Assembly (NCBI GenBank): GCA_900470805.1
Contig: UCCA01000007.1
Span: forward strand, 22,770 to 86,769
DNA: 64,000 nucleotides
Reading direction: 5' to 3'
DNA from: Hyphomicrobiales bacterium
GTDB taxonomy: Bacteria > Pseudomonadota > Alphaproteobacteria > Rhizobiales > Rhizobiaceae
A model generated the notes under the pieces. That model ran no database searches. It was given only the letters and a program-made list of their open reading frames with translations, and had not been told where the DNA came from. The position numbers were made by a program, and so were the translations under genes. Below, in pieces: positions 1 through 7,949 of the stretch. Numbering within the stretch: position 1 is the first letter of the stretch; each line of letters starts with the position of its first letter.

Positions 1-422
1 AAACAGGACATTCTAACTTTCCGGCTACATGCAAAAATTCGATAAGGTTTATTATGGAACTGATCGGTTCTAATCACATCACAAACCAACTGTGCAACCG
101 GACCAAGGACCGGATTATTAGGAACGAAAGACCTCAAATTGGAACCGGCGCCCAGATTGACGGGGGCAAGGCAAAATTATTCCCCGAGAAAAGCTTGGCG
201 TGAAATCTTGCACGAGGCAATAGCTGTTATTGGCTTCGCCGTCCGGGCTGATTAGCAAGAGCGCCGCGAAGAGCCAACGGCTGTTCGAAACAGCTGGCTT
301 TGCGACTTACGGGTGACGCTCCGCCATGCCCCAGCAGACAGGTAAAGCCTTCCTCGCGATACCAAGGGAGCGCACATATTTTGTTGCGCCGACAGAAGTG
401 CCAAGCCATTCTCGAATGAACG
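1..422. other. No convincing gene
   Basis: I see no recognisable gene or RNA here. A 60-codon minus-strand frame (227-409) is open, but it matches no family I know and has no clear ribosome binding site. Confidence 0.4.
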
Positions 423-776
423 ATGTTTCAGGATTACCGAATGGCGCTGGTTCCTCCACTCCCCGATAGCGCACGGCTGGCAGATCTGATTGATTGCGGG
501 TACTCGGATCGGTTCGCTGTTCAGCTGGAATTCAGTCGCGAGATTGAGGACATCCAATTCTTCGTTTTCGATGATGAAGACAGGAGGAACTGGGGCGATA
601 CATTACTGGCATTTGACCCGCGCATCATGCGATCTGAAAGCGGATGGGGCGGCGGGTACGCGAGCTGCTGGATGGGTGGACATCACCGCTTGATATGTGT
701 TGCGCCCGGAAAATCCTACCCAATCGAAACTGGCGGTCACGGTCGTAGTACAGCGTCGTGCTATGCCGAGAAATGA
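423..776 (+). CDS. Possible small hypothetical protein
   Basis: An open frame of 117 codons whose first half is acidic and has protein-like composition (for example EIEDIQFFVFDDED), while the second half is Gly/Cys/His-rich and less convincing. There is no clear Shine-Dalgarno sequence before the first ATG; a second ATG lies six codons in. I recognise no domain. It could be a decayed gene or chance, and the next solid gene begins at 1004. Confidence 0.3.
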   Translation: MFQDYRMALVPPLPDSARLADLIDCGYSDRFAVQLEFSREIEDIQFFVFDDEDRRNWGDTLLAFDPRIMRSESGWGGGYASCWMGGHHRLICVAPGKSYPIETGGHGRSTASCYAEK

Positions 777-1003
777 GACCGATGCTGAGGCTCGCCACAT
801 ATGTGTGGGCAATCTCCGCTGATTCAATAGACGCTTTATCCGTTCTCATTGGTGCGTCCCGAACGATATCTGCACGCTAATCTTCTTTGCTTGGGCTGTC
901 CGAGTTTATCCACAATTCCTCTCACGTAGCGGGGCCTTGGCCCTTGATGTCCCGGTGTCCAGCCCACCATTCTGCTTCCAAATGGAAATACTTGGAGGCT
1001 CAT

Positions 1004-2524
1004 ATGTCCGTTCTAACCGACGTACAGCAAATGGAAGAAGACCTGCAGCATCGCAGCGAGAAGCTGAACGTTGAGTTCAAAGCCTGGATGGACATTTCTA
1101 AGTCCAACAAAGAGGGCCAAGCTAAGATTTCTCGGCACATCGCGGCAATCGCAAATCTAGGCGGCGGCCGCCTGTATTTCGGTGTCGATGACGACGGAAA
1201 GGCTCAACCTCGATCTGACGCCTTCCCCATTGAACACTACAAGTCTGACGCGATCCACAATATCTTGAAGCCCCGACTGGAGCCAGGCCTGCAGTGCGAG
1301 GTACGTTTCACCATTTTTACAAACGGCGTAACTTATCCGGTAATTCACATCCCGCCTCATGGTGTAACGCCAATCGGAGCTAGGGATGAGAGCAGCTTCA
1401 TGCATATCTACGTAAGGAGCGTCGGCCCTGAGTCGGTGAAGATTTCGAGCTATCAACAGTGGGATAGCATCCTCAAGAGATGCATGCGGTTCCGAGATGT
1501 AGAGGCCGTCCAAACGCGTGAAGAAGACGAACTAACTCGCACTCAAGCGATGACCAAGGCTATTACCGAGTCGGTAACAGCATCGATTTTGCAAGTTCTC
1601 GGCGAAAGGATGGGTCCAGCAACATCTGCCAAGGCAGATGTTGATTGGGCGGTCGTCGAGGATCTCATGGAGGATACAAGACGCGATTTTGTTGGGCAGA
1701 TCGGTGCTTTTGAGTTCGGCACCAGTGAGATTGATCAACAAGTCCGGGAGATTGCTGGAAAACACGTTGTGTCAGGTTATGCGTTGCTGGATGAGAAATG
1801 TAACTTCCTCACGCTTGAGCGACCGCACAAACTTCTCAAGATCGCCAGTGAGGAAATGAACCACACTGCGTCGTTCGGCTGGCATGATTTTATCGTGCTG
1901 ACCAATTCCGACGTGTCGCCTCGAACGCGGCTATGGACCGTTGGCGGTAGGGACTTCACTGGTGTCGAAGGGATGAGGATTAGCGAAAAGAGCGTCTATT
2001 TCGGGGAGTACGACTACTGGCGGGTATTTGGAAATTCAGTTTTTGTCACGACAAAAAGCTATCGGGAGGATTATCATCACCTTAAGCTCCGTGGCGCCGA
2101 TCCATTCTTCACGTCGGTAAACCTGTTCATCAGGATGCACAGCCTGCTCTCACATGCCGCGATTACGGCAGCCATGGTCCCGGATGCCGAAAGAATAGCG
2201 CTATCGACCAATCACCGGGGTCTCGGCGGTCGGATACTCGGCCGAGGAATGGACTATGGGGTGCGGGTTCATACTCACCTGAAAGCGATCGAAGACCGAC
2301 ATTTCACGAAGCTGGTGGTCACCAGAGCTGAAATCTTGGAAGACTATTTCGGCACGCTAAAGCGACTTTGCCTGCCGATCCTGGAAATCTGGGCGGGATC
2401 CAATTTTGACCCGGAAGAGTGGTTCACCAGAGAAAACATTGACAAGATAGTCTCCGAGTTACGGAGAGAAGGTAGCGCTGTCCGCCTCCTCGACCAAGAC
2501 CAGACGCGCTCTCCCCTCTCCTGA
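1004..2524 (+). CDS. AlbA_2 (Schlafen-type) putative nucleic-acid-binding protein
   Basis: The N-terminal ~120 residues have the AlbA_2/Schlafen AAA_4 pattern: a VEFKAW strand, then a helix with AAIANLGGG and the strand RLYFGVDDDG. In this family the domain binds DNA or RNA and is often fused to other modules. The remaining ~380 residues have no motif I recognise. I chose the ATG at 1004 because GGAGG lies at 994-998, five bases upstream; the frame is open back to 887, but that stretch lacks a ribosome binding site and family similarity. AlbA_2 proteins are frequent in mobile and defence regions, and a Ser/Thr kinase follows on the other strand. The cellular role is unknown. Confidence 0.8.
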   Translation: MSVLTDVQQMEEDLQHRSEKLNVEFKAWMDISKSNKEGQAKISRHIAAIANLGGGRLYFGVDDDGKAQPRSDAFPIEHYKSDAIHNILKPRLEPGLQCEVRFTIFTNGVTYPVIHIPPHGVTPIGARDESSFMHIYVRSVGPESVKISSYQQWDSILKRCMRFRDVEAVQTREEDELTRTQAMTKAITESVTASILQVLGERMGPATSAKADVDWAVVEDLMEDTRRDFVGQIGAFEFGTSEIDQQVREIAGKHVVSGYALLDEKCNFLTLERPHKLLKIASEEMNHTASFGWHDFIVLTNSDVSPRTRLWTVGGRDFTGVEGMRISEKSVYFGEYDYWRVFGNSVFVTTKSYREDYHHLKLRGADPFFTSVNLFIRMHSLLSHAAITAAMVPDAERIALSTNHRGLGGRILGRGMDYGVRVHTHLKAIEDRHFTKLVVTRAEILEDYFGTLKRLCLPILEIWAGSNFDPEEWFTRENIDKIVSELRREGSAVRLLDQDQTRSPLS

Positions 2525-2716
2525 ACGAAAGAAAAAGGGAGCGGGACGATCGGTTCGCGTTTGAAGTCGTGGAAAGATGAACGCAACCTTGTACCCGATA
2601 AAAAATGCTGGGCACTGTCAGGCGGGAACGTTCCAGCTCCAAAACTTTCGTTGAGTTCGCATTTGGCTACAAGCGTAGCAAATACGACGGCTTTAGTTGA
2701 TCGGAACGGACACAAC

Positions 2717-3241
2717 TTATGACGCGCAGCGAACTGGGTGAGAACCATCCAAGCTGGCGCGTAGCCGAACTTGTGCCTCCAATAGTAACGTCCACGCAAA
2801 GGTGAATTCCACCCGCCAACGGGCGTTCATGAGCGCCTGTAGGTCGGCGAGACCGGCCAGAAGCATTGGCACGATTAAGTCATACTCCTCCCATGATCCA
2901 GCGCATCCAGGTCGCGCGGATCGTGCAGCTTGCCCGACAACGCAAAGAGCACCAAGAGCAATTTCATTGGCTTTGACATCTTGTCCGGCGAGCCGAAGTG
3001 ATTCTGCGCAAGAGTATATGAGTTCGGTGAAGGACTCGGCCGACGGGACGGCTAGCTCTGAAGAAATCGGCCCGCTCGTTCGAATGGTGTCGACAGATCG
3101 TTCTTGGTTGCGCCAGAGATCAATCTCAGGTTCCACCCGCGCGGGAGGCATCACCGGTCCAAACGAATTGTTGCCCTGTTTTTCTGAATGTAGATACATG
3201 CCTTGAAGCCTCTTTGCGTCACCAATATTAGGGGACTTCAT
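2717..3241 (-). CDS. Hypothetical protein
   Basis: A 174-codon frame with no recognisable domain. The middle and C-terminal parts look like amphipathic helices rich in Ala and Leu (for example VPMLLAGLADLQALMNARW). No strong ribosome binding site precedes the first ATG; an internal Met about 15 codons in is an alternative start. It sits between the AlbA_2 gene and the kinase gene, the latter on the same strand about 60 bp upstream of its start, so the two may be cotranscribed. Function unknown. Confidence 0.5.
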   Translation of the reverse strand: MKSPNIGDAKRLQGMYLHSEKQGNNSFGPVMPPARVEPEIDLWRNQERSVDTIRTSGPISSELAVPSAESFTELIYSCAESLRLAGQDVKANEIALGALCVVGQAARSARPGCAGSWEEYDLIVPMLLAGLADLQALMNARWRVEFTFAWTLLLEAQVRLRASLDGSHPVRCAS

Positions 3242-3302
3242 TTGGCAACAAGCAAGGGAACTTTCGTTTCAAAGCGAATTCCGGCCTAGAAACAACTGAT
3301 AC

Positions 3303-4721
3303 TCAGTCGCGATCGAAGATCCGTCCTACGAAACTTTCGGTGCAAAGGTTTGTGAGGATCTGGAGGTCATTTCCGTTTTCCGAAGAGTCGCGCGTGCTAA
3401 ACTGAACCGAGAAGGGTTCTTGGTCAGAGTCGCCTCCGTCGAACGGATGGCGTGGTGAGAACGTGTTGCCATCAGGCGAAAACAACAACCAAAAATTATT
3501 GTGGAGATGACCTGGAACTTCCGTCTTGTATGAAGGGAGAATTTGTAGGACGTCGAACTCCTCAGGCATGGGAGGCTCATCTCGAGTAAATATCAGCCCT
3601 GTGTTGTGGCGGACCGTTGATATGGTAAACCGCAGGAAACGTTCACGCGGAGGATGCTCCACCGTATTTCTCACTGAGATTTCCACTGACTCGATTGGCG
3701 TGGTAGGCCCAGTTACCGGCCCATCCGTCGGGTGCACCTTCCTACTAACGGACGCGGACAGATCGTAAGGATCTTGAATCCTATTCGCGAGCGCTTCTAG
3801 CAGTCTCTCTATACCCTCGGCGATGAGTTGGACTACTTTTCCCGTATGGTAATTTCTTTTCCGAACTATCTCACTGCGGTTAACCCTCTCAGCCTTCACC
3901 TCAATATTCCGGAGCTTCAGTCTGCCAAGGGTGTCGTTGAGCACCAACGAAAATGGTATTTCGGCGTTGCTGGACCACGCGCGGATCTTTTGAAGCTTTT
4001 CCAAGACTGATGTCATGTCTGCGAACCTATTATCGCGCTCGCAAATCATCGCCGATAGCAATTGGTAGAATTCTAAGTATTGCTCGCCCTTTCCATCAAA
4101 AAGCTGCCCATATTCATCCTTGTGAAGCCATTCGCGACGGAGTACGACGCCTCCGCTCAGCATGTAATAAATTACTTTCCCCAGTGAATAGACATCGGCT
4201 GCGGGAGGAACTTCATGCTGACCTCGACTCTCCAATTCCGGAGCAATGAAATGAGCAGGGCCGACGATCTCGCCGTGGGCAGTATGCCTGGGCATATCCT
4301 GGAGATGCGCGATGCCAAAGTCGGCTAGCCAAATACCGTCTTCATCATCGTCGCTGACGAACAGGATGTTCTCTGGCTTGACGTCCCGATGAATGACCTG
4401 CGCCGCGTGGGCGGCCCTGAGTGCTTCGGCCAACTTGATCGCGACATTAATCACACCTGTCGGATTGTCTTTGTATCGTGCCCGACGTTTTGCCAAATCG
4501 CCCCCCCAAGCGAATGGCATCACGATCCATTGATCTTGGACGTCCTCAGACGGGTCCTCCCTAAGCATGGAATGTTGAATGACGGGTATGATGTTTGGGT
4601 GGTTCAATCGCCGCAAGCTTTCGACTTCAGCCTTGAAGCGATCGTGCCTGTTGGGATTGCTCACGCGCTTCAACGCATGTGAGCCAACAAATTCCCCTGT
4701 GGTGTCGAGGACTTTGAACAC
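3303..4721 (-). CDS. Serine/threonine protein kinase (5' end frameshifted)
   Basis: An eukaryotic-type (Hanks) kinase. From the GTG at 4721 the frame contains the ALK lysine at residue ~18, catalytic HRDVKPEN at ~111-118 and DFG at ~134-136, all intact. After the ~280-residue kinase domain comes a ~190-residue C-terminal region of unknown fold, probably a target or sensor domain; no transmembrane helix is evident, so it should be cytoplasmic. GTG 4721 is not a satisfying start because the glycine-rich ATP loop (GKGGQSVVFKV) is encoded in frame just upstream with no start codon after the preceding stop. The natural start is probably ATG 4804, reached through a one-base shift at an A7 run. Kinases of this form occur in phage-defence and regulatory loci; the substrate is unknown. 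Confidence 0.85.
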   Translation of the reverse strand: MFKVLDTTGEFVGSHALKRVSNPNRHDRFKAEVESLRRLNHPNIIPVIQHSMLREDPSEDVQDQWIVMPFAWGGDLAKRRARYKDNPTGVINVAIKLAEALRAAHAAQVIHRDVKPENILFVSDDDEDGIWLADFGIAHLQDMPRHTAHGEIVGPAHFIAPELESRGQHEVPPAADVYSLGKVIYYMLSGGVVLRREWLHKDEYGQLFDGKGEQYLEFYQLLSAMICERDNRFADMTSVLEKLQKIRAWSSNAEIPFSLVLNDTLGRLKLRNIEVKAERVNRSEIVRKRNYHTGKVVQLIAEGIERLLEALANRIQDPYDLSASVSRKVHPTDGPVTGPTTPIESVEISVRNTVEHPPRERFLRFTISTVRHNTGLIFTRDEPPMPEEFDVLQILPSYKTEVPGHLHNNFWLLFSPDGNTFSPRHPFDGGDSDQEPFSVQFSTRDSSENGNDLQILTNLCTESFVGRIFDRD

Positions 4722-4804
4722 AACGCTCTGACCGCCTTTTCCCTCGGGACTGTTGTCCTCCTTCTGCCAACGGTCGCCATAAACAGTATTTTTTTCTTAG
4801 TCAT
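4722..4804 (-). other. Displaced 5' end of the kinase gene, with A7 slippery run
   Basis: ATG 4804 is followed by MTKKK and a run of seven A (minus strand, 4795-4789). Read straight through, the frame goes into unrelated codons and stops near 4670. One extra A, or a -1 shift at the run, continues directly into NTVYGDRWQKEDN and then the glycine loop of the kinase. This is either transcriptional or ribosomal slippage, phase variation, or an indel that inactivates the gene; a sequencing error is possible. Confidence 0.6.
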
Positions 4805-4879
4805 TAACGCCCTGCCCTGCGATGAAAGATTTTCGTCACCGTTTCGCCGGATCTTTGGATTGAATTCATCAAGCAAAGC

Positions 4880-4969
4880 TTAATGACCGAGAACGCAGAG
4901 CATTTTGGCGGCGCCTGCCGGAAGCTGTGGTAAAATCGCGAATGTCAGCGCGGCCGCTGGCATGGTCAT
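4880..4969 (-). CDS. Possible 29-residue small protein
   Basis: A short frame starting MTMPAAALTFAILPQ, with an AGAGGAAAGG ribosome binding site just before ATG 4969 and a stop 75 bases before the presumed kinase start. The first half is hydrophobic and Ala-rich. The strong initiation signal is the only argument for it; it could be a leader peptide coupled to the kinase gene. The rest of the 4805-5294 interval holds nothing I recognise. Confidence 0.3.
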   Translation of the reverse strand: MTMPAAALTFAILPQLPAGAAKMLCVLGH

Positions 4970-5294
4970 ACCTTTCCTCTTTCTGGGTCGATGATCAGGA
5001 CCCGAGCCTGGGACCATTCGGGGACGATGATACCGCGCTAGATCACCTGCGAAGGTGACGACGCGCATCTGGGATAGCGCGAATTTTGCCGGACCCGCTG
5101 CTCTCCCAGTTGAATGAGCTGCACATATTGACAGCTTACGTTGGGTTATTGGGGATTCGAAATCCCTGCGTGTTTTCTGCGCCGCTGCCCTGGTCAAGCT
5201 ATTTCCGCGCAGGCAGTTACACCGACCGCCACTTCGACACATTCTTGCTAATGATCGAAATCTATGGACCGAAAAAGAAGCAGTAGCGAGGCTG

Positions 5295-6014
5295 CTACGC
5301 AGCGGTAGGGGTCGCGTCGCCTTGCATCTTGTGAAGGACCGAGAAAACGGCGTGCTGTGCCGTGACCATTGAAGGGCCTGGGAATGTCATCGAGCGCCGT
5401 CCGGTCCCGTTTTTTGTCGAGAGCTGCACGACCGCGAGATCTTCAACTGCAAAAATACTCGGCGGGGCGAGATCGGAATATAGGTGATAGCTAGCAGCTG
5501 GTGTGGACCCGCTGCTAGCTATCCCGCCTGTCGCGAATGAAACGCCCCTTTCGCCCAATATCAGAACGTTCCTGCCATGGCTCACCAATATGATCTCAGC
5601 TATTTCGCAGTAGCCCTTCGCAAGCAACTTAATTAGATCTCTGCATGTTAAGGTCAGAAGCGCTAAAGAACCTAAAGCTCCAATGGTGCAAGCTGCTATC
5701 GCTGGCAAAGCGACAATACCTGCTGCCAAACCACCTACAGCGACAAACGACAGCAGGGTGAGCGCCACTACCCCACACCCGAATGCCAGTGAACCCCACA
5801 CAAGGGCATTTTTTGCCAGGGTCAGGCTACTATCGTTCCACCGGTTCCGCTCGGTTTCGCATAACCAGGAAAACGCGGGGCCTTCGAGTTGCATTATCTC
5901 AATCGGAACATCGGAATTGTCGCGGATCGCGGCAGAAGCGTCTGCAATCGCTGAAGCTCGTGCATCAGACCCAAATTCCATGAGCTGTCCAATCGCGAAT
6001 TTGAATAGTGCCAT
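5295..6014 (-). CDS. Hypothetical two-helix membrane protein
   Basis: A 239-residue protein with a GGAAAG ribosome binding site before ATG 6014. Residues ~70-125 are a long hydrophobic hairpin rich in Gly, Ala, Leu and Val, best read as two closely spaced transmembrane helices. The N-terminal ~65 residues are polar and the C-terminal ~110 look like a cytoplasmic beta-rich domain ending in an Ala/Thr tail. No family is recognised. It lies 5' of the kinase on the same strand, about 490 bp away, so a partnership is possible but not shown. Confidence 0.65.
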   Translation of the reverse strand: MALFKFAIGQLMEFGSDARASAIADASAAIRDNSDVPIEIMQLEGPAFSWLCETERNRWNDSSLTLAKNALVWGSLAFGCGVVALTLLSFVAVGGLAAGIVALPAIAACTIGALGSLALLTLTCRDLIKLLAKGYCEIAEIILVSHGRNVLILGERGVSFATGGIASSGSTPAASYHLYSDLAPPSIFAVEDLAVVQLSTKNGTGRRSMTFPGPSMVTAQHAVFSVLHKMQGDATPTAA

Positions 6015-6343
6015 CTTTCCAAGCTTCCATTAAAAATGAGATGAATCCCCATTCTGGGATGCTTTTCTGTCGGCCGCTATAGTTTTCACCCGATGGCCGA
6101 AGTGACGCCGCGAACCTTCCCAGGCCCAGTAGCTGATTGCGTGGTCGATGACCTCTAGCCGGGTCCGCGATGGCTCCCCGCTGTGACGTCCTCGTGCACG
6201 GCCGCTGTATTGTACAGCGGAACGCGAGTTGCCCTGTATCGAGCGAACCGAGTTGCCGGTCGCGCTTCCGCGACCGGTCTCGAATGCTGGTCACCTCTCG
6301 GTATAGTAGTCGAACTAGACAGCGCCCAACTCCCCGACATGGA
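6015..6343. other. Intergenic, no gene seen
   Basis: About 330 bases without a convincing frame. Short overlapping frames on both strands are Arg/Ser-rich and low in plausibility. It separates the membrane protein gene from the decayed exporter. Confidence 0.4.
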
Positions 6344-6780
6344 TTAGTGTGCGCCTGCCCCTCCCCCGGCTTTCGGTTTGCGCGTCAGCAACAGCGCGAC
6401 CGCCGCGATGGACAGGACGATGCCGATAACTGCAAAGGTGTCACTGAACCCGCGAATTAGAGCCTGGCGTCTGTCGACCTGGCCAATGGCGGCCACTGCT
6501 TTATGTTACGCGACGGCCGGGTCCATCACCCCGTGCTGGATGAAGTAGGCCGTCAACTGATTGATCCGATCGCGGACCTCATCCCGAGTGAGCGTGATGG
6601 ACTGGCCGATGATGTTTGCGTGGAACCGTTCTCGCTTCGTCAATACGGTGCCCAATGTCGCTGTGCCCACCGCCCACCAAGGTTGCGCAGCATGCTCGTC
6701 AGACCTCACGCAGCAGCGGCGTCCGAAGGTGCGATTCCAGCGGTCGTGATGGCCGTGATTGGGGTTAGCACCGATAACAT
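6344..6780 (-). pseudogene. Remnant of an EmrB-type (DHA2) MFS drug exporter, C-terminal part
   Basis: The minus strand holds the last ~145 codons of an EmrB/QacA-family transporter. Pieces recognised in order are ITTAGIAPSDAAA (TGA stop after it), GLTSMLRNLGG, then after a frameshift AVGTATLGTVLTKRERFHAN, IGQSITLTRDEVRDRINQL and GVMDPAVA, a TAA stop at 6506-6508, then RRQALIRGFSDTFAVIG, a final transmembrane helix and the tail TRKPKAGGGAGAH before TAA 6346. At least two in-frame stops and one frameshift show decay, and the first ~350 residues are missing. An intact DHA2 transporter of another subtype lies at 47562-48968. Confidence 0.8.
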
Positions 6781-6976
6781 TTCAGAGGCAACGGACATGC
6801 TTCGAGCTATGATGGTGATGGAGCCTCAACGCGCATTGATGCTTGGTCAACTGAAAGCCGTTAGTGACGCCGAGATAACTGCGCGAGCAAGATCTTGCGC
6901 CGCACTTTTTCTCAATGGCTGTTCATCTGCGGTGTAACCCTCGAATGCTTTCTCGATTTCGCAGACAGTTTCATGC

Positions 6977-7798
6977 CTAAACTGGCATCCGCTCGCCCGC
7001 CCTCACCGCGCCTCTCAACCGATTTCCAGCTGGAGCGAGAGGGCAAACATAGCGGGAGGAATAGGCGCATGAAGGAAAGTAGGCGAAGTTGAAATCGAGT
7101 GCCAGCGTTCCGTCAGATCGTAAGGAGCCTGGATCCGCTCCCTTGATCGTGTCCAACAGGTAGCGACCACCACCATATGTTTCGGTCCCAGACGTAGCGT
7201 CGGAAAACGGCAGGAACACTCCGCCGCCGTATCCTTCAATCCAATAGAGCGTCAGTTCGCCACCCAGCTTTGTCTCGAGCCCAGCAGTCCGCGCAAAAGA
7301 GTGCATTGTAAGCTCCCCGTCATCGCCCGTCGCAACGGAGAACCTCTCTTCAGGCGGAGCGGTCAATTTCACCACGAACTGTTGTGACGGATCGTACCGA
7401 AATGTCGTGGGGCCTTCATAAACAGGCCGATCTGCGGGCTCAATTGGGGATTGAGGATGTGTTTGGAACAGTTGAGCGCGAGTTTCACACCAATCTTCCC
7501 ACGCGCTCGGAGCGTCATTGCTCGCTCGTATTCTGTAATAGAGATTTGCGATCGTCTGCCGCCACTCCCACAGGCTCTCAATCTCGTTCAAATTTTGATA
7601 CCTTTCAGGGTCGACGGTGCATGATTGGCACATGCGCTGAGAACCAAAGTCCTGCGCTATCAGAAAGTTGTCTCCGGCAATTGAAGCGTCAATACGGCAG
7701 GCGACTTGCTTTCTCCCTTTTCGGCGGAGGCGAGCAAATTTCATGTCTTGTACGATTGGTTTCAAGCGCCATTGCGGCGATCGGAGCCGTGCCCTCAA
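6977..7798 (-). CDS. DUF1684 domain protein
   Basis: The second half matches the DUF1684 pattern: FRYDPSQQFVVKL, then a VFLPFSDATSGTETYGGGRY block, LALDFNFAYFPSCAYS and CPLAPAGNRLRGAVRAGER close to the C-terminus. The two conserved Cys and the RAGE(R/K) ending are present. The family's biochemical role is unknown. The N-terminal ~80 residues before NEIESLWEWRQ are atypical, and a downstream Met may be the true start. Nothing suggests an operon with the neighbours. Confidence 0.75.
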   Translation of the reverse strand: MRARLRSPQWRLKPIVQDMKFARLRRKGRKQVACRIDASIAGDNFLIAQDFGSQRMCQSCTVDPERYQNLNEIESLWEWRQTIANLYYRIRASNDAPSAWEDWCETRAQLFQTHPQSPIEPADRPVYEGPTTFRYDPSQQFVVKLTAPPEERFSVATGDDGELTMHSFARTAGLETKLGGELTLYWIEGYGGGVFLPFSDATSGTETYGGGRYLLDTIKGADPGSLRSDGTLALDFNFAYFPSCAYSSRYVCPLAPAGNRLRGAVRAGERMPV

Positions 7799-7949
7799 TA
7801 GAGATCTGCTTGCTTAAGAAGGACAACCTTTGCACTGTCACTCGTGTGATAACTCAGACGGCTCTTGCCGCCGATCAAAATCCGACCGGACAATAGATCA
7901 ACTTAAATGATCACACCGCGAGTGTGGTCTCTGCGGCAGTTGATCACTA

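Noticed and set aside
227..409. 60-codon minus-strand frame near the left end
   Set aside because: No ribosome binding site and no known family; composition is not convincing.
5144..5166. T-arm-like sequence GGGATTCGAAATCCC, possibly the end of a tRNA or an attachment site
   Set aside because: No acceptor stem, anticodon arm or CCA end can be built around it; probably a chance inverted repeat.
4880..5242. 120-codon minus-strand frame covering the region right of the kinase
   Set aside because: Only its last 29 codons have a good ribosome binding site; the upstream part is Arg/Cys-rich and unlike a protein.
6503..6937. 144-codon plus-strand frame
   Set aside because: It runs opposite to the recognisable EmrB remnant and its composition is that of a shadow frame; only the part after ~6780 could be something else.
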